In this document: positions 30,780 to 39,151 of the stretch, in pieces
Layout of the letters: each line of letters opens with the position of its first letter
Numbering within the stretch: the stretch's first letter is position 1
Origin: JAWAAW01 sp038884575
GTDB lineage: Archaea > Nanobdellota > Nanobdellia > Woesearchaeales > ARS49
Direction: 5' to 3'
DNA length: 46,033 nt
Assembly (NCBI GenBank): GCA_038884575.1
Contig: JAWABQ010000005.1
Span: forward strand, 1-46,033
Notes under the pieces: model-generated
Seen by the model: the letters and a program-made list of their open reading frames with translations, nothing else
Told to the model about the DNA's origin: nothing
Database searches by the model: none
Program-made: the position numbers and the translations under genes

Positions 30780-31583
30780 TCACTTCACTGCTTTGCCAGA
30801 ATCCCAGAGTGTGTTGAACACGTTCTCAAATGCCTTGGCAAAGAATTCCGTGTTGACCCAGACACCAAAATCATAGTTTGGGTGGGTGCTTGCGTCGTCA
30901 AGGACCATCATTGTCGCGCTTTTGCCGTCAACAACAACAAACCTTGCCTTGGCATCATCAACATGCCTGACCTGTGCATAGCTTGATAATGCCTTTGCAG
31001 CTGCTTGGTTTGCCTTGGTTATCGGGGCTGCAATGCGTATCTTGATTCCCCTGTCCTTTGCCTTTGAAAGCACATTTCCCAATGACTCAAGTTTCCTGAG
31101 CATACCCTGCTCTGTCGTCATGATTGAAACGCTTTTCTCAGCACCCTTAATCATCGCTGCAAGGTGGTTGTGCAGGTTTGACCTTCCTTTCACAGCACCT
31201 GTAAGATCTGCTGGCTCAACAAGTTCAACACCCTGCTTGTGCAAAGTGTTAAGGTCTACGAGGACCTCGCTTCCCTTAAGGCTTTCAATAAGCTGAACCT
31301 GCTTTTCAGCCTCTTCTGACACGTTTTTCTTTACACGCTCAAGGACTTCTGAAGGAGGGATTGCGATGTATTTTATTGGTTTGCCAAGCTTCATCACAAC
31401 AAAGCCCTTTCTCTCAAGGCTTTCAAGCACATCATAAGAACGAGATCTTGGCACGTTTGCAATGTCAGAAAGCTCTCCTGCTGTTGCAACACCACGTGAA
31501 AGCAGTGCAGTCCATAATTTTGCTTCATAACTGTTAAGGCCAAAATCTTTGAGTTTATTCAAAAAATCCCTTTGTACTATCAT
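30780..31583 (-). CDS. TrmB-family transcriptional regulator, copy 2
   Basis: This 267-residue protein has the same length and layout as the regulator at 7537-8340: a winged helix, a coiled linker and a TrmB sensor domain. The segment ATAGELSDIANVPRSRSYDV and on through MKLGKPIKYIA is identical in the two, while the C-terminal sensor differs. Both should read the same operator but respond to different signals. A TATA element near 31657 implies a leader of about 45 bases with an SD-like GAAGGGGG before the ATG and an inverted repeat GCTTC-N2-GAAGC at 31625-31636. It neighbours the probable replication origin. Confidence 0.88.
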   Translation of the reverse strand: MIVQRDFLNKLKDFGLNSYEAKLWTALLSRGVATAGELSDIANVPRSRSYDVLESLERKGFVVMKLGKPIKYIAIPPSEVLERVKKNVSEEAEKQVQLIESLKGSEVLVDLNTLHKQGVELVEPADLTGAVKGRSNLHNHLAAMIKGAEKSVSIMTTEQGMLRKLESLGNVLSKAKDRGIKIRIAAPITKANQAAAKALSSYAQVRHVDDAKARFVVVDGKSATMMVLDDASTHPNYDFGVWVNTEFFAKAFENVFNTLWDSGKAVK

Positions 31584-31715
31584 TTTTGTGAAGCCCCCTT
31601 CATGATTTTATGATTCCTGAATCTGCTTCTTGAAGCTCTTGTATTAGAAAGGTTTATTTAAAGCTTTTGATTTTTTAGTATTGGGGAGTAGCAACAAAAA
31701 TAAGTTAAGATCCTT

Positions 31716-31736
31716 ACCCCTGTGTTTCGTATGGAA
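31716..31736 (-). promoter_or_regulatory. ORB-like element 1
   Basis: On the minus strand this reads TTCCA-TAC-GAAAC-ACA-GGGG-T, matching the core of the archaeal origin recognition box, including its G-string. The G-string points left, away from the A+T-rich region. Confidence 0.7.
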
Positions 31737-31860
31737 CCTTTTATTTTATCATCTAAAATAATGTTTTATTGTTTTTAACTGATATTTTGTAATGGTTATT
31801 TTTAAATATGTTTTTTTAAAGTGTTTATTTATATATTAATTGTTTTATATATTTAAATTA

Positions 31861-31900
31861 AATAATCACTATATAAAAATAACTACTTAATAATCACTAT
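31861..31900 (+). repeat. Direct repeat in the A+T-rich origin core
   Basis: AATAATCACTAT occurs at 31861-31872 and again at 31889-31900, a 28-bp period, within the A+T-rich segment between the two ORB-like elements. Confidence 0.5.
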
Positions 31901-31957
31901 TACAATATATAAAATACATCATACAAAAACCCAATAATTCAATCCATTTTTCCATTA

Positions 31958-31978
31958 CTCCATAAGAAACCAAGGGGT
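31958..31978 (+). promoter_or_regulatory. ORB-like element 2
   Basis: This reads CTCCA-TAA-GAAAC-CAA-GGGG-T, with the same spacing as element 1 but inverted relative to it. The G-string points right, toward orc1/cdc6. Between it and the gene is an inverted repeat CTTTTAC (31983-31989) / GTAAAAG (31995-32001). Confidence 0.7.
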
Positions 31979-32017
31979 GTGGCTTTTACTTTATGTAAAA
32001 GAAAAGAATAAATACCA

Positions 32018-32032
32018 CCCCTTCATTTGGAA
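32018..32032 (-). promoter_or_regulatory. Degenerate third ORB-like element
   Basis: The minus strand reads TTCCA-AAT-GAAGGGG, keeping the two ends of the ORB pattern but lacking five bases of the middle. Together with AAGGGGTG at 31972-31979 it forms an outer inverted repeat. It overlaps the transcription start expected for orc1, so it could let Orc1 repress its own gene. Confidence 0.4.
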
Positions 32033-32040
32033 AAGATAAT

Positions 32041-33270
32041 ATGCAGGAAAAGGGGTTGGTAGGCTTTTTTGAGAAATATTTAGACCGAAAATCAATATTC
32101 AAAAACAAATCTGTCCTTCAATCAAACTTCAATCCAACAAACATACAACATAGGGAAGACCAAATCAACAATATAGCAACAATACTTGCACCCTGCCTGC
32201 GCGGCGAAAAACCATCTAATGTTTTTATTTATGGAAAGACGGGAACTGGCAAAACACTTATTGTAAAACACACAATAGATCAATTGTCACTTGTTGCAAC
32301 AGGCAGGCAGGTACCTGTTGTCCCGCTTTACATCAACTGCAAGATGCACAAAGTAGCTGATACACAATATAGGCTCATTGCACACATAACACGTGAAAAA
32401 TTCAATGAGAACCTGCCAATAACAGGCCTGCCAACGCAGGAAATCTATGCCGCATTCCTAAGAGGCGCTGACAGCAAAAAACAAATCCTCCTCCTTGTGC
32501 TTGACGAAATTGACCAGCTCATGGACAAAGAAGGGGATGACTTGCTTTACAACCTAACAAGAATCAACACAGAACTAAAAAACGCCCAGCTCTCAATAAT
32601 AGGGATATCCAACAATGCTAATTTCATAAACACCCTTGACCCCAGGGTGAAAAGCTCTTTGTCACAGGAAGAGCTATTCTTCCCACCATACAACGCCCTC
32701 CAAATACAGGACATACTCAAGCAGCGCGCAGAAGAGGCATTTCTAAAAGGCGCAATCTCACAGGGAGTGATTGAGAAATGCGCAGCATTTGCAGCAAGGG
32801 ACCACGGCGATGCAAGAAGGGCAATAGAGCTCCTAAGAGTGGCTGCAGAACTTGCAGAACGCTCAGGATCTTTAAAAGTGACAACCGATCACCTTGACCA
32901 GGCAGAAAGCAAGATTGAGACAGACAGAATTTTTGAAATAATAAAGACACAACCCCAACAGTACCAGCTGGCATTGCTCGCAATCTACTCCATTTGCTCA
33001 AAAAAACAGGAACAGGTCTTCACAGGAGAGGTGTATGACCTGTACCAATCGCTCTGCAGCAGGGTCGGCCTGAGGCCGCTTACCCAACGCAGAATTTCTG
33101 ATATTGTCGGAGAGCTAGACATGCTCGGCATAATAAATGCAAAAGTGATTTCAAAGGGCCGCTACGGGCGCACCCGCGAAATCTCAATATCAACAACAGA
33201 CGAGCTTACGCCGCGCATACTCCAGACACTAACAGAAGAGTTTTCCATTACCTCTCCAAATGAATCCTGA
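32041..33270 (+). CDS. orc1/cdc6: Origin recognition protein Orc1/Cdc6
   Basis: This 409-residue AAA+ initiator binds origins and loads MCM. Walker A GKTGTGKT is at residues 65-72 and Walker B VLDEID near 153-158. The arginine-bearing HGDARRAIELLR sensor 2 motif follows, and a C-terminal winged helix (about 310-400) should contact ORB elements. A TATA-like AATAAATA (32007-32014) is about 30 bp before the ATG. It overlaps the DP1 gene by 11 bp, so orc1, DP1 and DP2 form one replication operon. Confidence 0.96.
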   Translation: MQEKGLVGFFEKYLDRKSIFKNKSVLQSNFNPTNIQHREDQINNIATILAPCLRGEKPSNVFIYGKTGTGKTLIVKHTIDQLSLVATGRQVPVVPLYINCKMHKVADTQYRLIAHITREKFNENLPITGLPTQEIYAAFLRGADSKKQILLLVLDEIDQLMDKEGDDLLYNLTRINTELKNAQLSIIGISNNANFINTLDPRVKSSLSQEELFFPPYNALQIQDILKQRAEEAFLKGAISQGVIEKCAAFAARDHGDARRAIELLRVAAELAERSGSLKVTTDHLDQAESKIETDRIFEIIKTQPQQYQLALLAIYSICSKKQEQVFTGEVYDLYQSLCSRVGLRPLTQRRISDIVGELDMLGIINAKVISKGRYGRTREISISTTDELTPRILQTLTEEFSITSPNES

Positions 33271-34765
33271 CACAGAAGCAAAGAAAAAGGAAATAGTAAG
33301 GTATCTTCTTAGCCAGCACACACTGGTAAAGCCAGAGCTGCTCACATCATTTTCCCAGCCAGAACAAGTGGATTTTTTCCACCAGCAGGTGCTGCAGGGA
33401 GTTCCGGCAAGCATCATACTCCAAAAGGCGCAGGCACAGGAATTTGCCTCTTCCACAGGGATGCGGCTGCAGGCAGTCACACAGGCAACCCCTGACTCAT
33501 ACACATCAAGGGTAAAAGTTGTATTCCAGCACCAGGGAAAGCTGCAAAAGCTAACACCCCAGCACTTTGTCAACTATTTCAATGCAAGGTACAAGGCGAT
33601 TGAAAAGCTCCTCCACCAGAGGTCAGAGCTGCAAAACCTTACTTCAATTGGCAGGCTTAACAACAAAAAAGACCGCGAAACAGTGTCAATAATAGGCATA
33701 GTGGCTGACAAGCAGACAACAAAAAATGAAAACATAGCGCTTTTGCTGGAAGACCCGAGCGGCAGGATAAAAGTAATGGTAAGCAAGTCAAAGCCAGAAA
33801 CATATGATGCTGCAAAGGATATTGTGCTTGACGAGGTGATAGGAATATCAGGGACAACAGGCAACAATGTCCTGTTTGCAAACAACATAGTGCTTCCTGA
33901 CATACCCCTGACAGGCGAGCTCAAGAAATCACCAGATGAGGCATACGTTGCGGTCCTTTCCTGCATACATGTGGGCTCAAAGCTTTTCCTCAAGGAATCA
34001 TTTGACAGGTTCATCAGGTGGCTGCGCGGAGAAACAGGAAATGACGAGCAAAGGGCAATCGCGGCCAAAGTGGGTTATGTCATAATTGCAGGAGACATCA
34101 TAGACGGCGTGGGAATTTATCCCAACCAGGAAAAAGAGCTGGAAATCCTGGACATTTACGAGCAATACAATGAGGCTGCAAGGCTGCTCAGGATGATCCC
34201 GCAAAACATTGCAATAATAATCTGTCCAGGAAACCACGATGCAGGCAGGATTTCAGAGCCCCAGCCGCCGATATCAAAGGATTATGCAAAAGCGCTTTAT
34301 GAGCTGCCAAATGTAATAATGCTGGGAAACCCGTGCATTGTCAACATACACAGCTCGCCAACATTCCCAGGCTTTGACGTGCTGGTATACCATGGCTACA
34401 GCTTTGACGACTATGGCGAAATAGTTCCAAGCATAAAGATGTCAGCAAAAAACATCTCTGACAGGACGCCGATGATAATGAAATTCCTGCTGAAAAGGAG
34501 GCACCTCGCCCCCACACACTCCTCAACGCTTTACTACCCAGACCCTGAAAAAGATCCGCTTGTGCTCGAAAAAGTGCCTGATATTTTTGTCGGAGGACAC
34601 ATACACAAAAGCAACGTGGATAGCTACAGGGGCATAAGCATAATATCATGCAGCTGCTTCCAGTCAAAGACCCCCTTCCAGGAAAAAATGGGGCACGAGC
34701 CTGACCCGGGCAGGGTACCTGTAATAAACCTGCAGACAAGGGCTGTGAAAATGATGAGGTTCTGA
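33260..34765 (+). CDS. polB: DNA polymerase D small subunit (DP1)
   Basis: This 501-residue protein is the exonuclease subunit of archaeal PolD. An N-terminal helical region (about 1-130) precedes an OB domain (about 135-210) and a calcineurin-like phosphoesterase domain with IAGDIIDGVG near residue 277, CPGNHDAGR near 324 and VGGHIHKSN near 444. These metal-binding motifs are intact, so proofreading activity is expected. The start overlaps the orc1 end by 11 bp, and DP2 begins one base after the stop. Confidence 0.95.
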   Translation: MNPDTEAKKKEIVRYLLSQHTLVKPELLTSFSQPEQVDFFHQQVLQGVPASIILQKAQAQEFASSTGMRLQAVTQATPDSYTSRVKVVFQHQGKLQKLTPQHFVNYFNARYKAIEKLLHQRSELQNLTSIGRLNNKKDRETVSIIGIVADKQTTKNENIALLLEDPSGRIKVMVSKSKPETYDAAKDIVLDEVIGISGTTGNNVLFANNIVLPDIPLTGELKKSPDEAYVAVLSCIHVGSKLFLKESFDRFIRWLRGETGNDEQRAIAAKVGYVIIAGDIIDGVGIYPNQEKELEILDIYEQYNEAARLLRMIPQNIAIIICPGNHDAGRISEPQPPISKDYAKALYELPNVIMLGNPCIVNIHSSPTFPGFDVLVYHGYSFDDYGEIVPSIKMSAKNISDRTPMIMKFLLKRRHLAPTHSSTLYYPDPEKDPLVLEKVPDIFVGGHIHKSNVDSYRGISIISCSCFQSKTPFQEKMGHEPDPGRVPVINLQTRAVKMMRF

Positions 34766-34766
34766 A

Positions 34767-37700
34767 ATGGCAGAAATAAAAGTACAGGCAAGCCCGGCAC
34801 TGATAAAATACTTTGAATCAATACAAAACAGCGTTGAAGCAGCGCACAAAACCGCAAGTGAGGCGCGCGCAAAAGGCTACGACCCTGACAATGCTGTTGA
34901 GGTAAAGCTTGCTGCAAACATGGCAGAGCGAGTTGTCGGGCTCATAAGCGTTGTTGCACCGCAAATTGTGGGTTCTGGTGTTGTTGAGCGAATTATTGAG
35001 CTTGAAAAGCAGTACGGCTCGCTTGACTGGCGGGTGGGGCTGGTGATTGCAGGCGAGATTGCCCAGCAAAAGTTCTGCAAGTTCAAAACCCAGCTTGAGG
35101 CAATGGATGTCGGGATACGCACAGGGTTTGCATACGCCACTGTCGGGGCTGTTTCAGCGCCGCTTGACGGAATGGTTGGAATAGAGATAAAGGACAGGAT
35201 GGACAAGGCAGGAAAATATATGTGCATCAACTTTGCCGGACCTGTAAGGGGCGCTGGAGGAACAGGGGCAAGCGTCTGCGTCCTTATTGCAGACTATGTC
35301 CGCTCGCTGTTCGGATACGCAACATATGACGCGCAGGATATTGAAATCAAGCGCGCATATTCAGAGCTTGTGGACTATCGCGAGCGCGGGGCGCCAAGGC
35401 AGTACTTCCCAAGCTTTGAGGAAATAGACTATTTGCTCAAGCATATGCCGGTCGAGGTTGGAGGAGAGCCGTCTGAAAAGTTTGAGGTTTCAAATTACAA
35501 GGATCTGCCCCGCATACCAACAAACATAGTGCGCGGTGGGTTTTGCCTCATATACACAGACTGCATACCGCTGAAGGCGCCAAAGCTCTGGAAGCAGCTT
35601 GGAGCATGGGGGAAGGATTTGGGGATGAGCCACTGGAGCTTCCTTGAAGAATTCCTTAAAATACAGAAGGCAGCAAAGGCAAAGGGGGAGGTGAAAAAGG
35701 GCGAAGGCGCAAGCACAAGCAAGCTTATGCCTGACTTCAGCTACATAGCAGACCTTGTGGCAGGAAGGCCTGTGTTTGCACACCCGTTGCGCACAGGAGG
35801 ATTCAGGCTGAGGTATGGCCGGAGCAGGATGTCAGGTCTTTCAACAGACGGCATCCATCCTGCAACAATGCTTATCACGACAAACTACCTCGCAACAGGG
35901 ACCCAGCTCAAGACCGAGCGGCCGAAAAAAGGATGCGCAATAACAGCCTGCGACACAATTGACGGCCCAATAGTAAGGCTTGATGACGGCTCTGTGGTGC
36001 AAATCCAGAACACAACAGCATACAAGGCAGTGCAGGGCAAGATAGCAGAAATACTCTTTCTGGGTGATATTCTTGTCAATTACGGCGACTTTGCCAACCG
36101 CGCACATGCGCTTGTGCCTGCAGGATACTGCCCTGAATGGTGGACGCAGGAGCTGGAAAAGGCAGCAAACAAGATGCACAATGAAATCTCTGCAGAAAAA
36201 ATTTCAGCATCATCATCAGTGCCAATCGAAATGGTGCAGGCAATTCTCAACAACCCGCTCCGCGCAGTCCCGCCTGCGCACGATGCGATAAAGCTCAGCA
36301 CAGCCCTTGGCATACCCCTGCACCCAGCATACACGTACTACTGGAGCACCATACAGCCAGAGCAGCTCAAACAGCTCGTGGAATGGATGGACAGGAAAAC
36401 AGTGCATTTGCGGCCTGACGGCAAAACAGTCAGCAAGTTGGTGCTTCCAAGGCAGGACACGCCAAAGCGCGTTCTTGAGCTTATCGGACTGCCACACACA
36501 ACAGTCATGCAGGAAAATGTTGTTGTTGAGTCAGACCATGCCCAGGCGCTGCTTGCGACACTTGGCTGGCCATCAAAAAACACAGAAACATTGCTTGACA
36601 TAATTGCAAGGCACCCTGGCAAGAATGCCCTTGAGCTTGTCAACCTGTTTGCGCCAGTGCCTGTCAGGGACAAGGCCGGCACTTTCATAGGGGCAAGGAT
36701 GGGCCGCCCAGAGAAGGCAAAGATGCGCAAGCTCACAGGCTCTCCACATTGCCTGTTCCCTGTCGGAGACGAAGGGGGAAAATTCAGGAGCTTCCAGAGT
36801 GCCACAGAAAAAGGCACAATAACAGCAGAATTCCCAAAATACGCCTGTGAAAAATGCAACCGCTCGACAGTCCTCTCTGTGTGTGAGACCTGCGACCTGC
36901 CAACAAAAAGGATGTGGCAGTGCAGGACATGCAATTCATGGATTTCAACCCCATCCTGCCCAAAGCACGGCGAGGCACAGACACACATTGAGACCTCTAT
37001 TGATGCAAAGCGCTACTTTAATTCAATAGCAGAAAGGGTTGGCATGCACACCTGCCCTGAGCTGATAAAGGGCGTAAAAGGCACAAGCAACAAGGAGCAC
37101 ATTCCCGAGCACCTTGCAAAAGGGCTGCTCAGGGCAAAGCACGAGATTACAGTCAACAAGGACGGCACAACAAGGTATGACATGACACAGCTGCCTGTCA
37201 CACACTTCAAGCCAAAAGAAATCAGGACACCAATTAAGCGCCTAAAGGAGCTCGGATATGTGAAGGACATCAATGGAAAGCCGCTCGAAAGCGATGAGCA
37301 AGTGGTTGAGATAAGACCCCAGGACATAATACTGCCTGACTGCGACGCATCGCCTGACGAAGGTTCAGCCGCAGTACTGATGCGCATAGCCAACTTCATT
37401 GATGACGAGCTTTCAAGCCTGTACAAACTGCAGCCATTCTACTCAGTAAAGAAGCCGGAAGACCTTGTGGGGCACCTTGTTGTGGCGCTTGCACCACACA
37501 CATCAGCAGGAACAGTCTGCAGGATTATAGGATTCAGCAAGACACAAGGCTTTTTCGCACACCCATACATGCATGCAGCGACAAGGAGGGACTGCGACGG
37601 CGACGAGGCGTGCGTGATACTCCTGATGGACGCATTCCTGAACTTCTCAAAAAAATACCTGCCAAGCACGCGCGGCTCAACAATGGACGCACCGCTCGTT

Positions 37701-38342
37701 CTGACATCCATACTGACGCCTGCAGAGGTTGATGACATGGTATTTGACATCGACATAGTATCAAAGTATCCGCTTGAGCTTTATGAGGCAGCACTGCAGT
37801 ACAAGATGCCATGGGACATAAAGCTCAGGCAGATAAAATCAACACTTAACAAGCCAGAGCAGTATGAAGGGTTTGGCTTCACCCACGATATCACAGACAT
37901 GAATGAGACAGTCAGGTGCTCTGCATACAAGACCCTGCCTTCAATGGAGGACAAGCTGAAAGGCCAGATGGAGCTTGCAGAAAAACTAAGGGCGGTAGAC
38001 ATGTCAGATGTTGCAAGGCTCGTAATAGAAAAGCACTTTCTCAAGGACACCAAGGGAAACCTCCGCAAGTTCGGAATGCAGGAATTCAGGTGCGTGAACT
38101 GCAATGAAAAATTCCGCAGGCCGCCACTCGCAGGCAAATGCACTGCCTGCGGCGGAAAAATACTTTTCACAATATCAGAAGGCTCTGTAATAAAATACCT
38201 TGAGCCGACAATATCACTCGCAAAAAAATACAACGTCTCAAAATATTTGCAGCAGGCAATAGAGCTGCTGCAGTTCAGGATAGAAGGCGTGTTCGGCAAG
38301 GAAAAAGACAAGCAAATGGGACTTGGGGCGTGGTTCGGATGA
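34767..38342 (+). CDS. polC: DNA polymerase D large subunit (DP2)
   Basis: This 1191-residue protein is the catalytic subunit of archaeal PolD. The two-barrel active site shows its RRDCDGDEAC motif near residue 940, whose Asp residues bind the metals. Zinc-binding Cys clusters lie at about 693-725 (CEKCNRS, CETCDLP, CRTCNSW) and 1108-1130 (CVNCNEK, CTACGGK). The chain ends in QMGLGAWF, a PCNA-interacting PIP box. There is no intein, unlike in several archaeal DP2 genes. It should form the replicative polymerase with DP1. Confidence 0.97.
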   Translation: MAEIKVQASPALIKYFESIQNSVEAAHKTASEARAKGYDPDNAVEVKLAANMAERVVGLISVVAPQIVGSGVVERIIELEKQYGSLDWRVGLVIAGEIAQQKFCKFKTQLEAMDVGIRTGFAYATVGAVSAPLDGMVGIEIKDRMDKAGKYMCINFAGPVRGAGGTGASVCVLIADYVRSLFGYATYDAQDIEIKRAYSELVDYRERGAPRQYFPSFEEIDYLLKHMPVEVGGEPSEKFEVSNYKDLPRIPTNIVRGGFCLIYTDCIPLKAPKLWKQLGAWGKDLGMSHWSFLEEFLKIQKAAKAKGEVKKGEGASTSKLMPDFSYIADLVAGRPVFAHPLRTGGFRLRYGRSRMSGLSTDGIHPATMLITTNYLATGTQLKTERPKKGCAITACDTIDGPIVRLDDGSVVQIQNTTAYKAVQGKIAEILFLGDILVNYGDFANRAHALVPAGYCPEWWTQELEKAANKMHNEISAEKISASSSVPIEMVQAILNNPLRAVPPAHDAIKLSTALGIPLHPAYTYYWSTIQPEQLKQLVEWMDRKTVHLRPDGKTVSKLVLPRQDTPKRVLELIGLPHTTVMQENVVVESDHAQALLATLGWPSKNTETLLDIIARHPGKNALELVNLFAPVPVRDKAGTFIGARMGRPEKAKMRKLTGSPHCLFPVGDEGGKFRSFQSATEKGTITAEFPKYACEKCNRSTVLSVCETCDLPTKRMWQCRTCNSWISTPSCPKHGEAQTHIETSIDAKRYFNSIAERVGMHTCPELIKGVKGTSNKEHIPEHLAKGLLRAKHEITVNKDGTTRYDMTQLPVTHFKPKEIRTPIKRLKELGYVKDINGKPLESDEQVVEIRPQDIILPDCDASPDEGSAAVLMRIANFIDDELSSLYKLQPFYSVKKPEDLVGHLVVALAPHTSAGTVCRIIGFSKTQGFFAHPYMHAATRRDCDGDEACVILLMDAFLNFSKKYLPSTRGSTMDAPLVLTSILTPAEVDDMVFDIDIVSKYPLELYEAALQYKMPWDIKLRQIKSTLNKPEQYEGFGFTHDITDMNETVRCSAYKTLPSMEDKLKGQMELAEKLRAVDMSDVARLVIEKHFLKDTKGNLRKFGMQEFRCVNCNEKFRRPPLAGKCTACGGKILFTISEGSVIKYLEPTISLAKKYNVSKYLQQAIELLQFRIEGVFGKEKDKQMGLGAWFG

Positions 38343-38345
38343 GAA

Positions 38346-38642
38346 TTATTCGTGCGTTATGACTGCCTGGGCGTGCGGGATGCCTGCTATTGTAATGATG
38401 TGGTCCTGGGTGATGACTTCCTCCTGAAGGCCGAGCCTTACTGCATTTGGACCGACAAGGTTCACAATGTCAGCATTCCTGATTAAGTCGCCGGCTTCCT
38501 TGTCAGTGCGCTCCTCACCCTTGTAGAAATCACCTGATAGGTCAAGCTGGCGCTCTCCCTCCTCAAACTTCCTTCCAATCAGGTCTGAGTCGCACACTGC
38601 AACAACAGTCCTGTTTTCACGCTTGTGTATCTTAACAATCAT
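38346..38642 (-). CDS. DUF424 family protein
   Basis: This 98-residue protein fits the archaeal DUF424 family: MIVKIHKRENRTVVAVCDSD, then a LIGRKFEEGERQLDLSGDFYKGE turn (split) and VNLVGPNAVRLGLQEEVI. The ATG at 38642 gives the family start; a longer frame extends into aIF2-beta. Its biochemical role is not established as far as I know. It follows the aIF2-beta gene by eight bases and is likely co-transcribed with it, which suggests a translation-related role. Confidence 0.82.
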   Translation of the reverse strand: MIVKIHKRENRTVVAVCDSDLIGRKFEEGERQLDLSGDFYKGEERTDKEAGDLIRNADIVNLVGPNAVRLGLQEEVITQDHIITIAGIPHAQAVITHE

Positions 38643-38650
38643 CGTGAGGC

Positions 38651-39061
38651 TCAAATTTTTGACTTCACCGGATGCTTGTGGCCGCAGGCATTGCACTTCA
38701 GGAATGCAAAGTCGCCCTCCATAATTATGTCGGTATCAGGCTTGCCGTCATTTGGGCAAAGCACGAACTCATATGCGTACTCGCGGATTTTCTCATTTAT
38801 GCGTGTGGCAGGGACTTTTGTGCCAAGCACCAAAAGCCCTGAGCGCATTATTTCGCCAGGTGTAGCCAATTCCTTGAGAATGAACTTGAGCAGGTGCTCC
38901 ACAGGCCTCCTTAAAGTGGCTGCTATTTGCGCAAAATTGCTTATTACTGTCTTGTTGCCTTCCAAATGGCCCTTTACTTTCGGGATTTCAAAACGCTCCC
39001 GCTCAACCACTGCCTGTGGAAGCCTTTCCCTTGCCCTTGCAAGCAACTGCTCATATTCCAT
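38651..39061 (-). CDS. Translation initiation factor aIF2 beta subunit, variant zinc ribbon
   Basis: This 136-residue protein is the beta subunit of aIF2, which carries initiator Met-tRNA to the ribosome. The central alpha-beta domain (TVISNFAQIAATLRRPVEHL, near residues 38-57) is typical. In the C-terminal zinc ribbon the first pair reads CPNDG (Cys102 then Asp105) where CxxC is expected; the second pair Cys123/Cys126 (KCNACG) is intact. His128 and His130 might replace the missing ligand. A TATA-like TTTATAAA centred near 39088 is about 27 bp upstream. Confidence 0.93.
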   Translation of the reverse strand: MEYEQLLARARERLPQAVVERERFEIPKVKGHLEGNKTVISNFAQIAATLRRPVEHLLKFILKELATPGEIMRSGLLVLGTKVPATRINEKIREYAYEFVLCPNDGKPDTDIIMEGDFAFLKCNACGHKHPVKSKI

Positions 39062-39151
39062 GACCGAGAATAAATCCGGCCTTTGTTTATAAAATTACTT
39101 GTTTTTTTCTAGCAAAAGGTATTTATACCCTTAAGGCAGCCTTCGTGCACA

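Larger units (their letters stand above)
31640..32040. other. Probable chromosomal replication origin region
   Basis: This gene-free region is directly upstream of orc1/cdc6 and the polD genes, the usual place for an archaeal origin. Two ORB-like elements with the pattern (T/C)TCCA-N3-GAAAC-N2-AGGGG-T lie in inverted orientation at 31716-31736 and 31958-31978. Between them are about 220 bp of very A+T-rich DNA with runs of T and A that could be the duplex unwinding element. A degenerate third element is at 32018-32032. A 12-bp direct repeat is inside the A+T-rich part. Confidence 0.82.

Noticed and set aside
31861..31900. CRISPR-like or satellite repeat in the A+T-rich region
   Set aside because: Only two copies of a 12-bp unit occur, with no spacer pattern and no cas genes nearby.
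36338..36988. A 216-codon open frame antisense to the DP2 gene
   Set aside because: DP2 is continuous and conserved through this stretch; the antisense frame has no recognisable domain or start signal.
34767..38342. Possible intein in the DP2 gene
   Set aside because: The polymerase motifs run without interruption and the length is normal, with no splicing-domain motifs.
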